DNA of 64,000 bases from Branchiostoma floridae (GCF_000003815.2 NC_049981.1:2071973-2135972); one strand, 5' to 3'; numbered from the stretch's first letter, positions 25,380-37,075 are shown. Translations and numbers: made by a program. The notes: generated by a model from the sequence alone, not told the origin.

Positions 25380-25443
25380 AGCGATGACCTGTTTAGACAT
25401 GAGATTTGTGAACTTTTATCTTATGTCTAAACAGGTCATCGCT
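25380..25443. repeat. 26-bp near-perfect hairpin upstream of the Patched gene
   Basis: Arms at 25380-25405 and 25418-25443 match with one mismatch around a 12-nt loop. The arm starts AGCGATGACCTGTTTAGACA. It lies about 440 bp before the first Patched coding exon, probably in the leader intron. Size and shape resemble a miRNA precursor stem, but it could simply be a foldback repeat. Confidence 0.85.
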
Positions 25444-25902
25444 TTGAAAGACTGGCCCACCAGATTTAGGTCCTTAACATAAGTAATACCTACAATGGCA
25501 ACGTTTTGTAATCCTAGAAGACGGGACCGTGGTGAGTCGCCTAAAAAAATTGCCAAAACATTGATATGCGTATATTGCAAATTAATGAAGAAATTGTATG
25601 ATTCCACTGTTTTCCATAACTTGACTTCAATAAAAGTAACGCATAGTTACGTAATTATTGACAGTTGATATAAACAGATGCCAAAAATTGTTTGCATAAT
25701 CAATACAAAGTGGCAAAACATGTTAATGATAAATGATGGGAACTTCATACATGTGATATGTGTTAGTTTTAGGTGAACATCACCATGCATAGATTATGCA
25801 AATGAGCAATTCATTTGCATGAAATCATTTCATGGAGATACTAGTTCGCCGAATTCTAGTTAACATTTTCTGATTTTTGCATTCCAGTTGCCCAGGCTAA
25901 CT

Positions 25903-28900
25903 ATGATGGAATATGGCGTCACAGAACGGTGGATGCGACACGCCTTCCAGAAGTTCGGCCGGTTCCTAGCCCGGCACCCGCACGCCTTCCTCCTCTCTTC
26001 GCTCCTTATCGCAGGAATCTTGGGGGGAGGGCTCTTCTTCTTAGGAAACGAGGGTTCCATCGAGAAGCTGTACACACCTGAAGACGGTCTGGGAAAGGTT
26101 GAGAGGGAATATGTACGGACGCACTTCCCGATTAACGACTCCGAACACTTCCTCCCCTCCCGGGCGGTCACAGCAGGGCGCTACGGGGCTGTGATCATCA
26201 GGCCCCGAAGGGAAGTCTCAGACAACGCGATGGAAAAGGCGGTTCTGGACGCCGCCGTTTCCTTACACACGAACATATCAGAGTTAGTAACCGAGGAGCT
26301 AGGACTAAGCTATGCCGATGTTTGTGCCAAATGGCAAGCCGACTGCGTTGTCAGTGGGTTGGACTTGCTGGAGTTTACGGCCACAAGTTTTCCTAACGTT
26401 ACTGTAGGCTACCCGTGGACTTCCTTACCAGGTGGTTTAAGAACTTTTAGCGGAGCGATTCTTGGCGACGTGACTCTTAAAGATGGGACAGAGACGGTCA
26501 AGAAAGCGGGAGCCATAAAACTTATGTACCATCTTCGCTCTTCTCAAGAAGAAGACGACAGAAGGAGCGAGATGTGGGAGGATGCCTTCCTGGACAAAAT
26601 GGCGGCGTTTTCCTCTGACGTCATCGCCGTGACGTGGTCGACGTCACACTCGCTGGAGACGGAGATTGCCGAGATGACGACACGAGCCGTGCCGAACTTG
26701 GCAGCCTACACGGTCAGTACGAGTCTTTTATCGTCCTTGTTTCGATCACTTTTTTATTATCACTTTTGGTAAAAATAACTACTACATTTTGTAGTACGAG
26801 CCAGCTAATACAACCCCCCTGGGACTAAAACTAAAGGGAGGGCAGTGTCGCCATGCTTGTTGCTTGAACTCGATCAAACGGACTTGTGAATGTGCATGTG
26901 TAAATTGCCAACATAACGTGACTGTACTTTCATGTGCAAATCCAAATCTCCCTGACAGCTTCCAGGTTTAACTATCCAACATGGCGGTCAGCGCTTACGT
27001 CATGGTCACGTGAGTGCAAACACGGTGTAGATTCATGTATATACGTCTAGCGATACTTCGAGTTCGCCTGACAACTTCTAGGTTTAACCAATCAGCATGG
27101 TGGACAGTGCTCACGTCATATCATAGCCACATGTCCTTGTTGATGTGTCAAACCTATGTTACTCCAGGTGAGCATGCTGATGGCATTCGCGGTGCTATCG
27201 TGTGTGATGCGGGACCCGGTCCGCAGTAAGCCGTTCCTGGGGATGGTGGGCGTGCTGGGGGCGGGGATGGCCGTCATGGCCACCGTGGGGCTCTTCTCTT
27301 ACTGCGGCGTCATGTTCAACAACCTGGTGGCAGCCATGCCTTTCCTTGTCATAGGTCAGTAGCCATTAGTCATAGGTCAGTAATCGTAAGTCATAGGTCA
27401 GTGGTCAGACTCATAGGTCATGTTCAACAACCTGGTGGCCACCATGCCTTTCCTTGGCATAGGTCAGTAGCCATAAGTCATAGGTCAGTAGTCATAATTC
27501 ATAGGTCAGTAATCGTAAGTCGTAGGTCAGTGGTCATAGGTCATGTTCAACAACCTGGTGGCAGCCATGCCTTTCCTTGTCATAGGTCAGTAGCCATTAG
27601 TCATAGGTCAGTAATCGTAAGTCATAGGTCAGTGGTCATAGGTCATGTTCAACAACCTGGTGGCAGCCATGCCTTTCCTTGTCATAGGTCAGTAGCCATA
27701 AGTCATAGGTCAGTAGTCATAATTCATAGGTCAGTAATCGTAAGTCGTAGGTTAGTGGTCATAGGCCATGTTCAACTACCTGGTGGCTGCCATGCCTTTC
27801 CTCGGCATAGGTCAGTAGTCATAAGTCATAGGTCAGTAATCGTAAGTCGTAGGTCAGTGGTCATAGGTCATGTTCAACTACCTGGTGGCTGCCATGCCTT
27901 TCCTCGTCATAGGCCAGTAGTCATAGGTCAGTAATCGTAGGTCAGAGGGTATACAGTTCTTCTCCTACTGCGTTGTCATGTTCAACAACAATGCTTTACT
28001 CGTCATATGTCAGTGGTTATGGTTCATAGGTCATGTTCAATGACGTACCGAAGATCTTAACTTTTTGCAGACACACTAAAATTCTCCTTTCCTTCTTCCT
28101 CAGGAGTGGGTGTGGACAACATGTTCATCCTGCTGGCGGCGTGGCGCCGCACCAGTCCCCGGCGCAGTGTGGAGGAACGGGCGGCGGACACCTTCACGGA
28201 GGCCGGTGTCTCCATCACCATCACCGCCATGACTAACGCGCTCGCCTTCGCCGTGGGAGCAATCACCAGGTAACGTGTCTGTTAAGATAATTCTTAAAAA
28301 GCTTTATCACTGCACGTATTCATTGTACATATAAAACATTGTATATCCTTGCATATGAGCGATGGCGTTTCTTCTTTTTCCTTTGCAAAAGAACATGGTG
28401 GTTCATCTTTAACGAGGAAGTGCGATTGTAGTAACTGTCCAATGTTTCATTCCTCAACCTTATAGTATGCTTGGTCTTAACGTCGTTAATTGTTAGGTAA
28501 ATGTAATGATCATGAGTTGGAGTCATAGTGACTTTGTAATTAGGACAAAGGTTGGAATATTCATTCATTCATTCATTCATTCGGACCGTTCGTTCGTTCG
28601 TTCGTTCTTTCGTTCGTTCATCCATCCATCCATGCATCCATCCATCCATCCATTCGTCAATCCATCCATTCATTCATGCATTGATTTATTAATTCATTCT
28701 TCCCTCTCTCCCCGCAGTTTCCCGGGTGTCCGGATATTCTGCATGTACAGCGGTGTGGCCGTGCTGTTCGCCTACCTGTTCCAGATCAACTTCTTCGGCG
28801 CTTGTCTCATCTACGACGGGATCCGCGAGCACCAGAACCGGCACTTCCTGACCTGCCTGCCGGTCCCCCTCCCGACCCAGGCCGACCGGTCCGGCTGCTG

Positions 28901-30314
28901 CCAACGTTTCTGCTGTACGGGGGACGCCGCGGTTGGAACCCAGAAGGACGGCGAAGACCACAACGATCACCTCCTCATGCAGTTCTTCAAGAACTACTAC
29001 GGCCCTTTTATGACAAAGAAGTGGGTGAAGGTTGCGGTGTTTGCGATGTTTTTCGGGTACATCGGGGTGGGTTGTTGGGGATGCACACAGCTAAGGGAGG
29101 GGGTCCCGCTGAGTAAGTTAGCGGGGGACGGGTCGTACGTGGCCCGCTATCTCGACCAGGACGACCGGTACTTTAGTAGGTATGACGTCAGGGTCAGTGT
29201 CATGGTAACGGAGAGGTTAGACTATTGGGACCCGGATGTAAAGGATAGGTTGGAAGATCTCTTGGCTGATTTTGAAGACACCGAGTTTACGTACGGTAAA
29301 AACGAGTCCGAATCGTGGCTGCGCGTGTATCTTAAGTTCACGGGGCAAATTCCTGGCCTCAACTTGACCGATAAAACGGCTTTCATGACAGGACTTAAAG
29401 AAGTGTTTCTTAAGACACCGGGTTTAGACAGATACTCGTACGACATTCACTTTAGCGAAGACGGCAGCGAAATCCTTGCAAGTCGCTTCTTTGTTCAAAC
29501 CAAAGAAATCGACGACACACTCAGAGAGAAACACATGATGCTCAAAATGAGAGGCGTTGCCAAAAACGCGCCAGTAAGAACCATGGTGTACCACCCAGCA
29601 TTCGTGTACTTTGACCAGTACACAGCCATTCTACCAAACACACTGCAAAACTTGGGTATAGCCACCGTAGCTATGCTATTTGTATCCCTAATTCTTATGC
29701 CACACCCTATACACGCGGTTTGGGTGACACTTGCTATCGCTTCTATATGTTCGGGCGTTGTAGGTTTCATGACACTTTGGGGGACGAATCTAGACAACAT
29801 TTCTATGATAAGTCTCATCATGTGCATCGGGTTTTCCGTAGACTTCTCAGCACACTTTATCTACTCCTTTGTGTCCGCGGAAGAGAGTTCGCAAAATGCC
29901 AAAGCTGTCCACGCGCTGTACAGTCTAGGAGTACCCATACTCCAAGGTTCAATCTCAACCGTTCTTGGCGTAGCTGCTCTAAGCAATGCACCGTCTTACG
30001 GTTTTAGAACGTTCTTTAAGACCGTATTCTTAGTCGTGGTGTTCGGCCTCCTTCATGGTATAGTGTTTCTTCCGGTTATGCTGTCTTGTCTTGGGACAAA
30101 ACTTAAGATTTGTAAGGCAATATGTTGCACCCCAGGTGAGAAAATACACCGCGTCACACCTGCAAAAAGTACGACAGATCTACCAGAGATACATAGAGAA
30201 GGAGCTGTTCCACCTTTTAGTCTCACCCCTGTGGAGGGAACTATAAACCCGGCTTACGAGATATCAACGGAGAGGGGGGCGTCGCCATTCCCTGACATTC
30301 TTACGCCAGACTAG
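25903..30314 (+). CDS. Patched-domain-containing membrane protein (PTCHD3/ptr type, RND superfamily)
   Basis: The exons are 25903-26712, 27168-27354, 28104-28269 and 28718-30314. All junctions are GT-AG with matching phases (0, 1, 2), giving 919 residues, normal for the family. Near the N-terminus is a first membrane segment (about 25-45) followed by a large extracellular loop with N-glycosylation sites. Exons 2 and 3 hold the sterol-sensing-domain helices, with the RND signature [10 protein letters not shown] at about 333-342. The second half repeats the plan, with GFSVDF at about 758. Family members are 12-pass proteins related to Patched and NPC1 that are thought to move sterols or lipids; the substrate here is unknown. 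The first exon follows a 3' splice site (ATTCCAG at 25881-25887), so an upstream leader exon is expected. The ATG at 25903 is chosen as the first in frame; 25906 is also possible. The C-terminal tail is cytosolic and Pro/Thr-rich. Confidence 0.92.
26940..27125. repeat. intronic repeat, two units, shared with the TRIM gene
   Basis: In Patched intron 1 a unit with AGGTTTAAC, CAACATGGCGGTCAGCGC and TTACGTCA (about 26960-27005) is repeated as AGGTTTAACCAATCAGCATG and GTGCTCACGTCA (about 27080-27118). A third copy lies in a TRIM intron at about 41768-41815. Confidence 0.65.
27311..28060 (+). repeat. tandem array built from the 3' end of Patched exon 2
   Basis: CATGTTCAACAACCTGGTGG, followed by GCCATGCCTTTCCT and the splice donor ATAG|GTCAGT, occurs in the exon at 27311. 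It recurs in the intron at 27419, 27542, 27644, 27767 and 27869, with degenerate copies at 27977 and 28032. Spacings are 108, 123, 102, 123, 102, 108 and 55 bp. The 102/123 alternation suggests a two-unit higher-order repeat. Before the 27977 copy even TTCTTCTCCTACTGCG matches upstream exon sequence. Between the copies are many short CATAGGTCAGT repeats, each a potential donor. Confidence 0.93.
28559..28697. repeat. tetranucleotide microsatellite (TTCA, TTCG, ATCC)
   Basis: Consecutive runs of CATT, CGTT and CATC-type repeats end just before the 3' splice site of Patched exon 4 at 28717. The tract may serve as part of the polypyrimidine region. Confidence 0.95.
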
Positions 30315-30328
30315 GGTCCATAGATAAT

Positions 30329-30400
30329 ATGATTCAGGAAAATAGGAATAAGGGTTCATGATCAGATTCATGAACCCTTACTCCTATTTTCCTGAATCAT
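30329..30400 (+). repeat. 33-bp near-perfect hairpin in the Patched 3' UTR
   Basis: Arms at 30329-30361 and 30368-30400 match with one mismatch (a G-T wobble in RNA on one strand) around a 6-nt loop. It begins 15 nt after the stop codon. The arm starts ATGATTCAGGAAAATAGGAA. In the mRNA it would form a stable stem. Confidence 0.9.
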
Positions 30401-31871
30401 TGCAAACGTCTAACATCACAGTGAAAGCGCTTCATGTAAAGATAACGCACAAAATTGTTAAAAGCTGAAACCAAAGGAAGTGGTCTGGTGCACACCTCCC
30501 CCTAGAAGATTTTTTACTTGGGTCTGACAAGAAAAGAAAAGGTTAAGGAAGAAGGATAGAACACCACTATTTTCATAAAAGACAATTTAAGTACTGTATA
30601 TCTTTACTATAGACTACTATATTTGACCATTGTGATTGTGATTGCTGCTAAATTACTTTGTACATGTCAACAGTCTTTGTACGCTGCTGTGACTACTCAT
30701 CTTGATCTTGTTGACCTTATTATCGTTGAAGGGTAGCAGTTAACAGTAAGCCCCACTCCTCTTTATGATCTTCAAAGTTCAACAGAAAGTTAGGATTAAC
30801 GTTTGATTCAAGGGACTGTACGCTATTTAAACATACTGATCGATGACTGCTGCCGCTTTTGTCTTCACTGGGCTGACTGCAGTGCTGAATGTTTGTATTG
30901 GTTCTGAATGAATGAATGCAATCTAAATCTGGAATGCCTGTTGCACAGCGCCACACCGCGACCCTGTCGAACGTTGCATCTATGGGCCAATGGAAGCATT
31001 TGAATACTCAACATAGTGGTTCTGAATCACTTCTGACATAATGCAACCAACAAATTTTCCTTTCTTGTATGACTCCTTCGGTAACAGATAAACTTTCTTG
31101 AAAAACTGTGAGATATGCTAAGACATTTGGGCACAGGGCTGCTTGTTTCCGTGTACGATTGTAGCCAAATGCTGTTCATACGGCACTGACATGTTGCAAG
31201 GTGCCAATCGATATGGGAACTAGATCTTGTAAACATTGGTGGGTAGGTTTCAAATACAAAGCAATAGAGATCATTGAAATGAACACCGTACACTCTCATA
31301 TGTGAAAAGCATGATATTTTCCTATGATATGTACCCTTTTATTATCTTAAAAACATTTGTGTATATACAAGACAGGAAAGAATTATTTACCTTACTTCTC
31401 AAAGTATTTATTGTAAATACTGTGTTGTTTCTTACATTGATGTTTTTTCTGTTCTATGACATGTGTTTCTAAGGGTACTTTTCAACATCTTTGACCGAAC
31501 AGAATAACATTTAGACTAGGCGATATTGTCTGATATAAAAGTACATTATTAGAGCAACACAAATGCAATCATCAATGGTACCTGATATGAGCAATGTGTA
31601 TGATAACTTCAAATGGACTGTTTATATTTTCATTGATATTCCAGAAACGCACAAAAATCAGCCAATGAAGACAGGCACAGACATTATGGCAACGGTATCA
31701 TTACCTTATCTATATGGATGAATACGTAGTCAGTGTGGCGACTGTAGTCCGAAATCTTTCTGTCGTTTGTGCTTTATTCAAGTTCTGTTGTACAGAGTTT
31801 TTCATTTGTTTTCAATGTGACTGTCGGCCTTGGTGACAAAATATGAAAATTGTTTTTGTCTTTGCTGCGAC

Positions 31872-31877
31872 AATAAA
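31872..31877 (+). terminator. candidate poly(A) signal, Patched gene
   Basis: The first canonical AATAAA on the sense strand after the stop, with T/G-rich sequence downstream. It implies a 3' UTR of about 1.56 kb. Confidence 0.55.
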
Positions 31878-33104
31878 AGAGATTATGAGTTTGAAAATGT
31901 CTCCTTTTTCTGTCTCACTTAATATGTCTAGGATAAAGAAGGATAAAGAACATGTATCTAAATTTATATACAAAGTATTTGCAGTTATCATGTATTGTAT
32001 CTATAGCATCTAATATGTAAACATTTCCTTATGTATATCTCTCCTCAAGTAGACCACCAAAGGGCCAAACATTTTGGATGGAAGGTGTATGGTCTTTTGA
32101 GCAAGTGGAGAAAAAGGTGAATACCTTTGAGCGTATATCATTACACTGTACTTCATATAGTACACTTTGATGATGGTTAGACATTCAAGTAATATCACTT
32201 CATCAACGTTTATTTTAAACAGTAGGTTGACCTACTTTTCAAAATCATATCCAGCTACTTGAGTAACTGCTATTTGGCGTATATATTTCAGACAATTCTT
32301 ATGAAGAGGTCGATTTTTGTTTCCAATCATAAACATGTATATAACAGTGACCGTAGTTAAAACCTGCACAGTGTTGAGTGGAGTCTTGGTGCTTGAATTA
32401 TAAATGGCGATTTTTGAAGTCCATTCATAAAATATACATCTGTACTCTCCTCATTGTTCTGTGCCATGTACAGACCATTAGCCCACTTACGGTCTATTAA
32501 AGTACAACAATGGGTACTTAGGCCGTTTCAAAACTAGAGGGGGTTCGCTGGCGTAATCTTAACAACACATAAGATATCTTTATACTAGCTAATAGCGTCG
32601 AAGAGGTTCATCAGTCACGTATAATACAGTCAATATGATATTCTTCAATAAGTGACACTTTGTAAGGCGTAAGACATGAACCTCCAAATTTCCGATGCCA
32701 TCTCAGTACATCTTGTTCACGGGTTCACGGAATGAGCTATTCTCGCGAGAGCACGAGACTAGGTCCGAGATTTGCGTGGATCTTTATACTACTAATCGCG
32801 TTTTAACTTTCATACACACATTCACTAAGACAGAAAGAGAGAATGAGAGAACAGGAGAAAGAGAGATACATGTATTGTTGTATATTCTGTATTGTAGTGT
32901 GGCATATTTTAGCCTCATTATATCAATTACACAGCTTTGGGTTCGATATTCCTCAGAAACAAAATATGTGGGAAAACACAAACTTTGTTGACGTGAAACG
33001 CCTATTTATCCAAAACTGCCCGTTACTTCCTCTTCTTCCTTAAACTATCCACATGAGGATCCATTTAGAAGACGTCGTGATCGCCTGTTTTTCTTCAGAT
33101 GACA

Positions 33105-33175
33105 CCAGGTAGGACAGGTACACGTACAGGTGAGACAGGAGCACGTACAGGTGAAACAGGTACAGGTAGGACCGT
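33105..33175. repeat. short minisatellite (ACAGGTACACGTACAGGTGA-type)
   Basis: Four or so imperfect units of 14-20 bp. Confidence 0.8.
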
Positions 33176-33684
33176 CATGTTCTTCATTTTTTCAATTTTC
33201 GTTAAAAGTATTAGTCAAGAGACGAATTTACTGTATGGCTAGGAAATGTGATACCTTTACTATTTGTGCTGGTAATGGCCATTGGACAGAGCAAAAGTGT
33301 ATCTTTGTGGACTGAGTTACCGTAAGTTTGTTTTGAGCGAACTGAAAAACAAGGTATTGCTTACAGCCATTTTTGATATCATGAACAGTGGACGATTTTT
33401 GCTTCAGCCTTACTCTACAGAACTTCGAACTCACTTCTCACGACTTAAAGTAATGCACATATTGACTTGAATCATGTTTAGATCCAAGATTTCAAACGCC
33501 TTAAGGAAGTTGCATCGTTCTCGTCGAGCGACTTGAGAATTAAGAAACCCCTTTTGGTGAGCGAGAATGGAACATCTTCTCGTTGTGCACCTTGCTTTTT
33601 TGAGACGTCTGCTTTTCAAGACCTCTGATCTTTGACTTTTATGCTGGCTTTATTACTTTCAGATCAGCTATATCAAGAATTATC

Positions 33685-36659
33685 ATGGCTTCTAGCACGG
33701 TAGGTGTAACTTGGTATTGTTTTGAGCAGGAGTGAGGGTTTTAGTTTAGTTGATTCGGCTGATCATGAAATTTCTATGTTGACGTTTTTAACATAAAGTT
33801 AGATATGTATTGTTTAGCTCGGCTCATTGCAAGGGAACATTCAGATGCGATAATTACCTTTGCCAGAATGGCTAAGGTTATGTTTTGGGCTTGTGAGTCT
33901 GTGTGTGTGTCTGTGTGTGTGTCTGTGTGTTAACAGCATAACTCGAGAAGCCTTGGATGGATCCCAAAGATATTTGGTAGGTGGGTAGGGGTCGGGAAAA
34001 CGAAGGTCAAGTTCGATAATGGGCCCCCTAGCGGCTTGCTAAGGTACTGCAGCGGAAACTCAATTTTTACATCTCGTGTTCTGGACATGCTGTGGTCATG
34101 ATTTTTGAGTGGTAGATAGTCCTCGAGGCAGAGAGTAAGTGCTATGAGTTTGGGCCCCCTAGCGGCTTTTTTGGAACTGCAGGCGCCGGTTTCCTTTCAA
34201 ACTTTGGACGAGAATAACTCTACAACGTGTTGACGGATCGTCATGATTTTTGGTATGTAGATAGAATGAGTGATGATTTACATAATGGTATACTAATTAT
34301 GCAAATCAACAGCTAATTTGCATAATTAATGAGGAAAATTCATAAATCCACTGCATTCCATGATAGGACTTTCAAACTTGTCACATATGTAGCTGGGAAG
34401 GAGAGAAATGTCGATAGATATCAATTATGCAAATGATGACCTCATTTGCATAATTAATGAGAAAATATGAACATGTTGACGGATCATCATGTTTTTTGGT
34501 ATGTAGGTAGCGTAAGTGAAGACCTACATAATGAGATACCATTTATGCAAATCAACAGCTAATTTGCATAATTAATGAGGATATTTTATAAATTCACTAC
34601 ATTCCATGATAGGACTTTAAAACTTGTCACATATGTAGCTGAGAAAGAGAGAAATGTCAATACATTTTCATCATGCAAATGATGATCTAATTTGCATAAT
34701 TAATGAGAAAATATGAACGTGTTGACGGATCGTCATGATTTTTGGCATGTAGATAGCCCAAGTGAAGACTTATATAATGTGATACTTATTATGCAAAAAA
34801 ACAGGTAATTTGCATAATTGATTAGGAAAAGTTAATAAATCCACTGCATTCCATTATAGTACTTTCATCAAAGTTGTCACATATGTAACTGAGAAAGAGG
34901 GAAGAGAGTAAGAGGTGTATTTAAGGACTTTGAAAGTGAATGGATCAAAGGATCATCATGATTTTTGGTATGCTGATAGCTTAAGTAATGCTTGATACAA
35001 TTTGATATCAATTAATTGTAACTTGGGATCTAATTTGCATAATGAATGCCGAAATTTTATAAACCAACTCCAAGCATATAATTATAAAGAAAATGAAATG
35101 AGTAACGCATTTGTCTGCAGACATCATTCTACATAACAAACCTGGTTTATTTGGCAAAGGTATGTGTTCGTGGAACTTTAGTTTACAAAATGATTTACAA
35201 AAGGTACAAAATGTCTATACATCCAGCTTATGTTTCTGCGTACATAACTGCTTTTTTAAGCAGTGGCTAGCGCTTGAATGTCGCCATTTTGATGGTAAGT
35301 AGGTTTTGTGATTTTTGTAGAAATGTGTTTTCTTTAAATGGGGGAAGCTAGTTTAGACTGATTTCTGTTTCAAACAGATTGTTTCTTTAAACCTAAGAAT
35401 TAGGGCATTAGCAAATGGGATGTAATCCGGTGTATGTTGTTTAAAGGGGGAGTGTCTTTTATAAGCTATATACGATTTTCCCTTCCTCCTGTGCCTGTTC
35501 TATGTATTGTTTATAGTATTATGTTTTGTAGTTTAATGTTTATTTATTTGCAAATCCATGCCCGTAGGCTAATTGCAAGGGTACAGACAATAAAATGTAA
35601 CAAGTGTCTATTCTATACAGCTATCTATATGCATGATTCTACATTATTTTAATTGTTATGCTTTCCTCAGGACGAACTTGAGCAGGAGTGCGAGAAGATC
35701 CTGTCGGATAAGGAGCTGTTTAACGACTACGTAGCCCGGATGAACCACTGGATGCGCCTCAACAACGGCAGGGTCATCGACCTTTTCCGGAAGTTCGACA
35801 CGAACGGAGACAGCGTGGTATCGTACCAGGAGTTCAAGGAAGGTTGGTGGAGCGAGAGGGAGTGAATGAGTGAGAGAAAGGGAGGGAGAGTTAGAGAGAG
35901 AGAGAGAGAGCAAACCCTAGTGTGCGCGTAAGAGAGAGAGAGATGGGCAAGAGTGGAAGGAAAGGAGAGTGAATAATTGTAGAAAATGAGAGGGAGAAGA
36001 GGAACTGAGGATTGAATGAAGAATATTGTGATGCATCAAATAACAGGTTCCTAGACAAATATCTAGTTCTTGCATTAACGTTTGTCAAGATGTCATTTTT
36101 TTTTAAGTTGCAGCTTTTCTGCGTCACTGTATCCAAGTGCTTTTTCATGCAGTTTGCCTGCAGTCTCGTGGAGCTGCAGTACTAAAGGCAAATGGTAAGA
36201 TGGCGCTTATGTCTAATGAAACCGTTCTACCATCAGGAATGCAGCGACTGGGCGCCCCCTGCAGTCTCGCGGAACTGCATCTCCTGGCTAAGCTGCTGGA
36301 CACCGACAACAGCCGCACCATCGACTACATGGAGTTCTCCAAGGGGCTGCGCTACATGAGGTAAGTCGTTAGGGGGCGCTGATGGACAGTCACGCTGTTG
36401 CAAGAGTGGGGTACAAGGGTAATGATACATTTCTTTCATGTCATTGTTTTAGTTGAATCTTGATTTTAAACATAAAAAATGGAAATCTTTCTCTATACAA
36501 TATAATGACGAGCATACCTGGAAACGTAATCAGTTTCCTGGTCTAAGAATTTTATTCTTTTTCGCAGAAAGATTTGAGAGAGACGGGACCGAAAGCGCCC
36601 TGCAGCCACTTGTGGATGCTATAACGCAAGATACCATTGACACTGGAAGACGCGTGTAA
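33685..36659 (+). CDS. small two-EF-hand calcium-binding protein
   Basis: Proposed exons are 33685-33699 (ATG and five codons, then GTAGGT), 35671-35842, 36237-36360 and 36572-36659, for 132 residues. EF-hand 1 in exon 2 has the loop DTNGDSVVSYQE and EF-hand 2 in exon 3 has DTDNSRTIDYME. Both carry acidic or oxygen ligands at 1, 3, 5 and Glu at 12, so both should bind calcium. A helix-rich N-terminal region precedes them. There is no membrane segment or signal peptide, so a cytosolic sensor or adaptor is likely. The short first exon is the weakest part; the donor and phase fit, but further upstream exons cannot be excluded. The last junction is ambiguous: using the stronger acceptor at 36567 stops after three more codons (106 residues). 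I do not recognise the exact family member. Confidence 0.78.
33860..34220 (+). repeat. dispersed repeat, family D, with (GT)n
   Basis: GGCTAAGGTTATGTTTTGGG, a TGTGTGTCTG tract (33895-33930), ACAGCATAACTCGAGAAGCC, GACGAAGGTCAAG-like sequence and GGTACTGCAGCGGAAACTC occur in order. It sits in EF-hand intron 1 and runs into the array that follows. Confidence 0.75.
34228..35060 (+). repeat. ~246-bp tandem array rich in octamer-like ATGCAAAT/ATTTGCAT
   Basis: GGATCGTCATGATTTTTGGT or its close variants start at 34235, 34481, 34727 and 34950 (periods 246, 246 and 223). Most units contain ATTATGCAAAT and then AATTTGCATAATTAATGAG. The array lies wholly in intron 1 of the EF-hand gene. Confidence 0.9.
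35868..36005. repeat. GA-rich tract
   Basis: GAGAGAGA and AGGGAGAG runs immediately downstream of the exon 2 donor of the EF-hand gene. Confidence 0.85.
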
Positions 36660-37075
36660 TCTGGAAGATACAATTAAGTCATATACCTCTATGTTATATA
36701 TATGTAACACGTATTGTCCTGTTTACATGTATGATGGCCGCCTTGGAAATCAGTTAACAAAAGTTGAAGGGGCCACCCACCTGTCTTAAGATAAATAGAA
36801 AAAAGCTCGATATTTCACACGGTATTATGAAATCCGTTGCGGATCCCGTAAGAATATCAATGGTGACTTTTTCTTTTAAAGAGACGTACTTTCTAACGTT
36901 CGAAGGTCAAATGTGAGTGAGGATGAAAAGTAAAATTTGTGACACCTGTGACGTGAACTGTTTATTACTATCAGCACTAAAATGCACGAATTGTTTATTT
37001 CAAATGCATTTTTGCATTATCCATCAAGTCTTGTAGTCAACGAAGAAAATATACGACAGAGATGAGATGGCATGT

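Larger units (their letters stand above)
30401..33684 (+). other. Patched 3' UTR and spacer to the EF-hand gene
   Basis: The likely 3' UTR runs to a canonical AATAAA at 31872-31877, followed by a T/G-rich region. I saw no earlier AATAAA. Beyond it, up to 33684, there is no recognised gene; a minisatellite lies at about 33105-33175. Confidence 0.5.

Noticed and set aside
27401-27934. 177-codon frame with repeated HRSV motifs, apparently a repeat protein
   Set aside because: It is the wrong frame of the Patched exon-2 array, open because unit spacings are multiples of three. The sequence continues the exon's donor and intron.
28802-29116. 104-codon frame overlapping Patched exon 4 in another frame
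   Set aside because: It is a shadow frame of a well-supported coding exon with higher G+C content.
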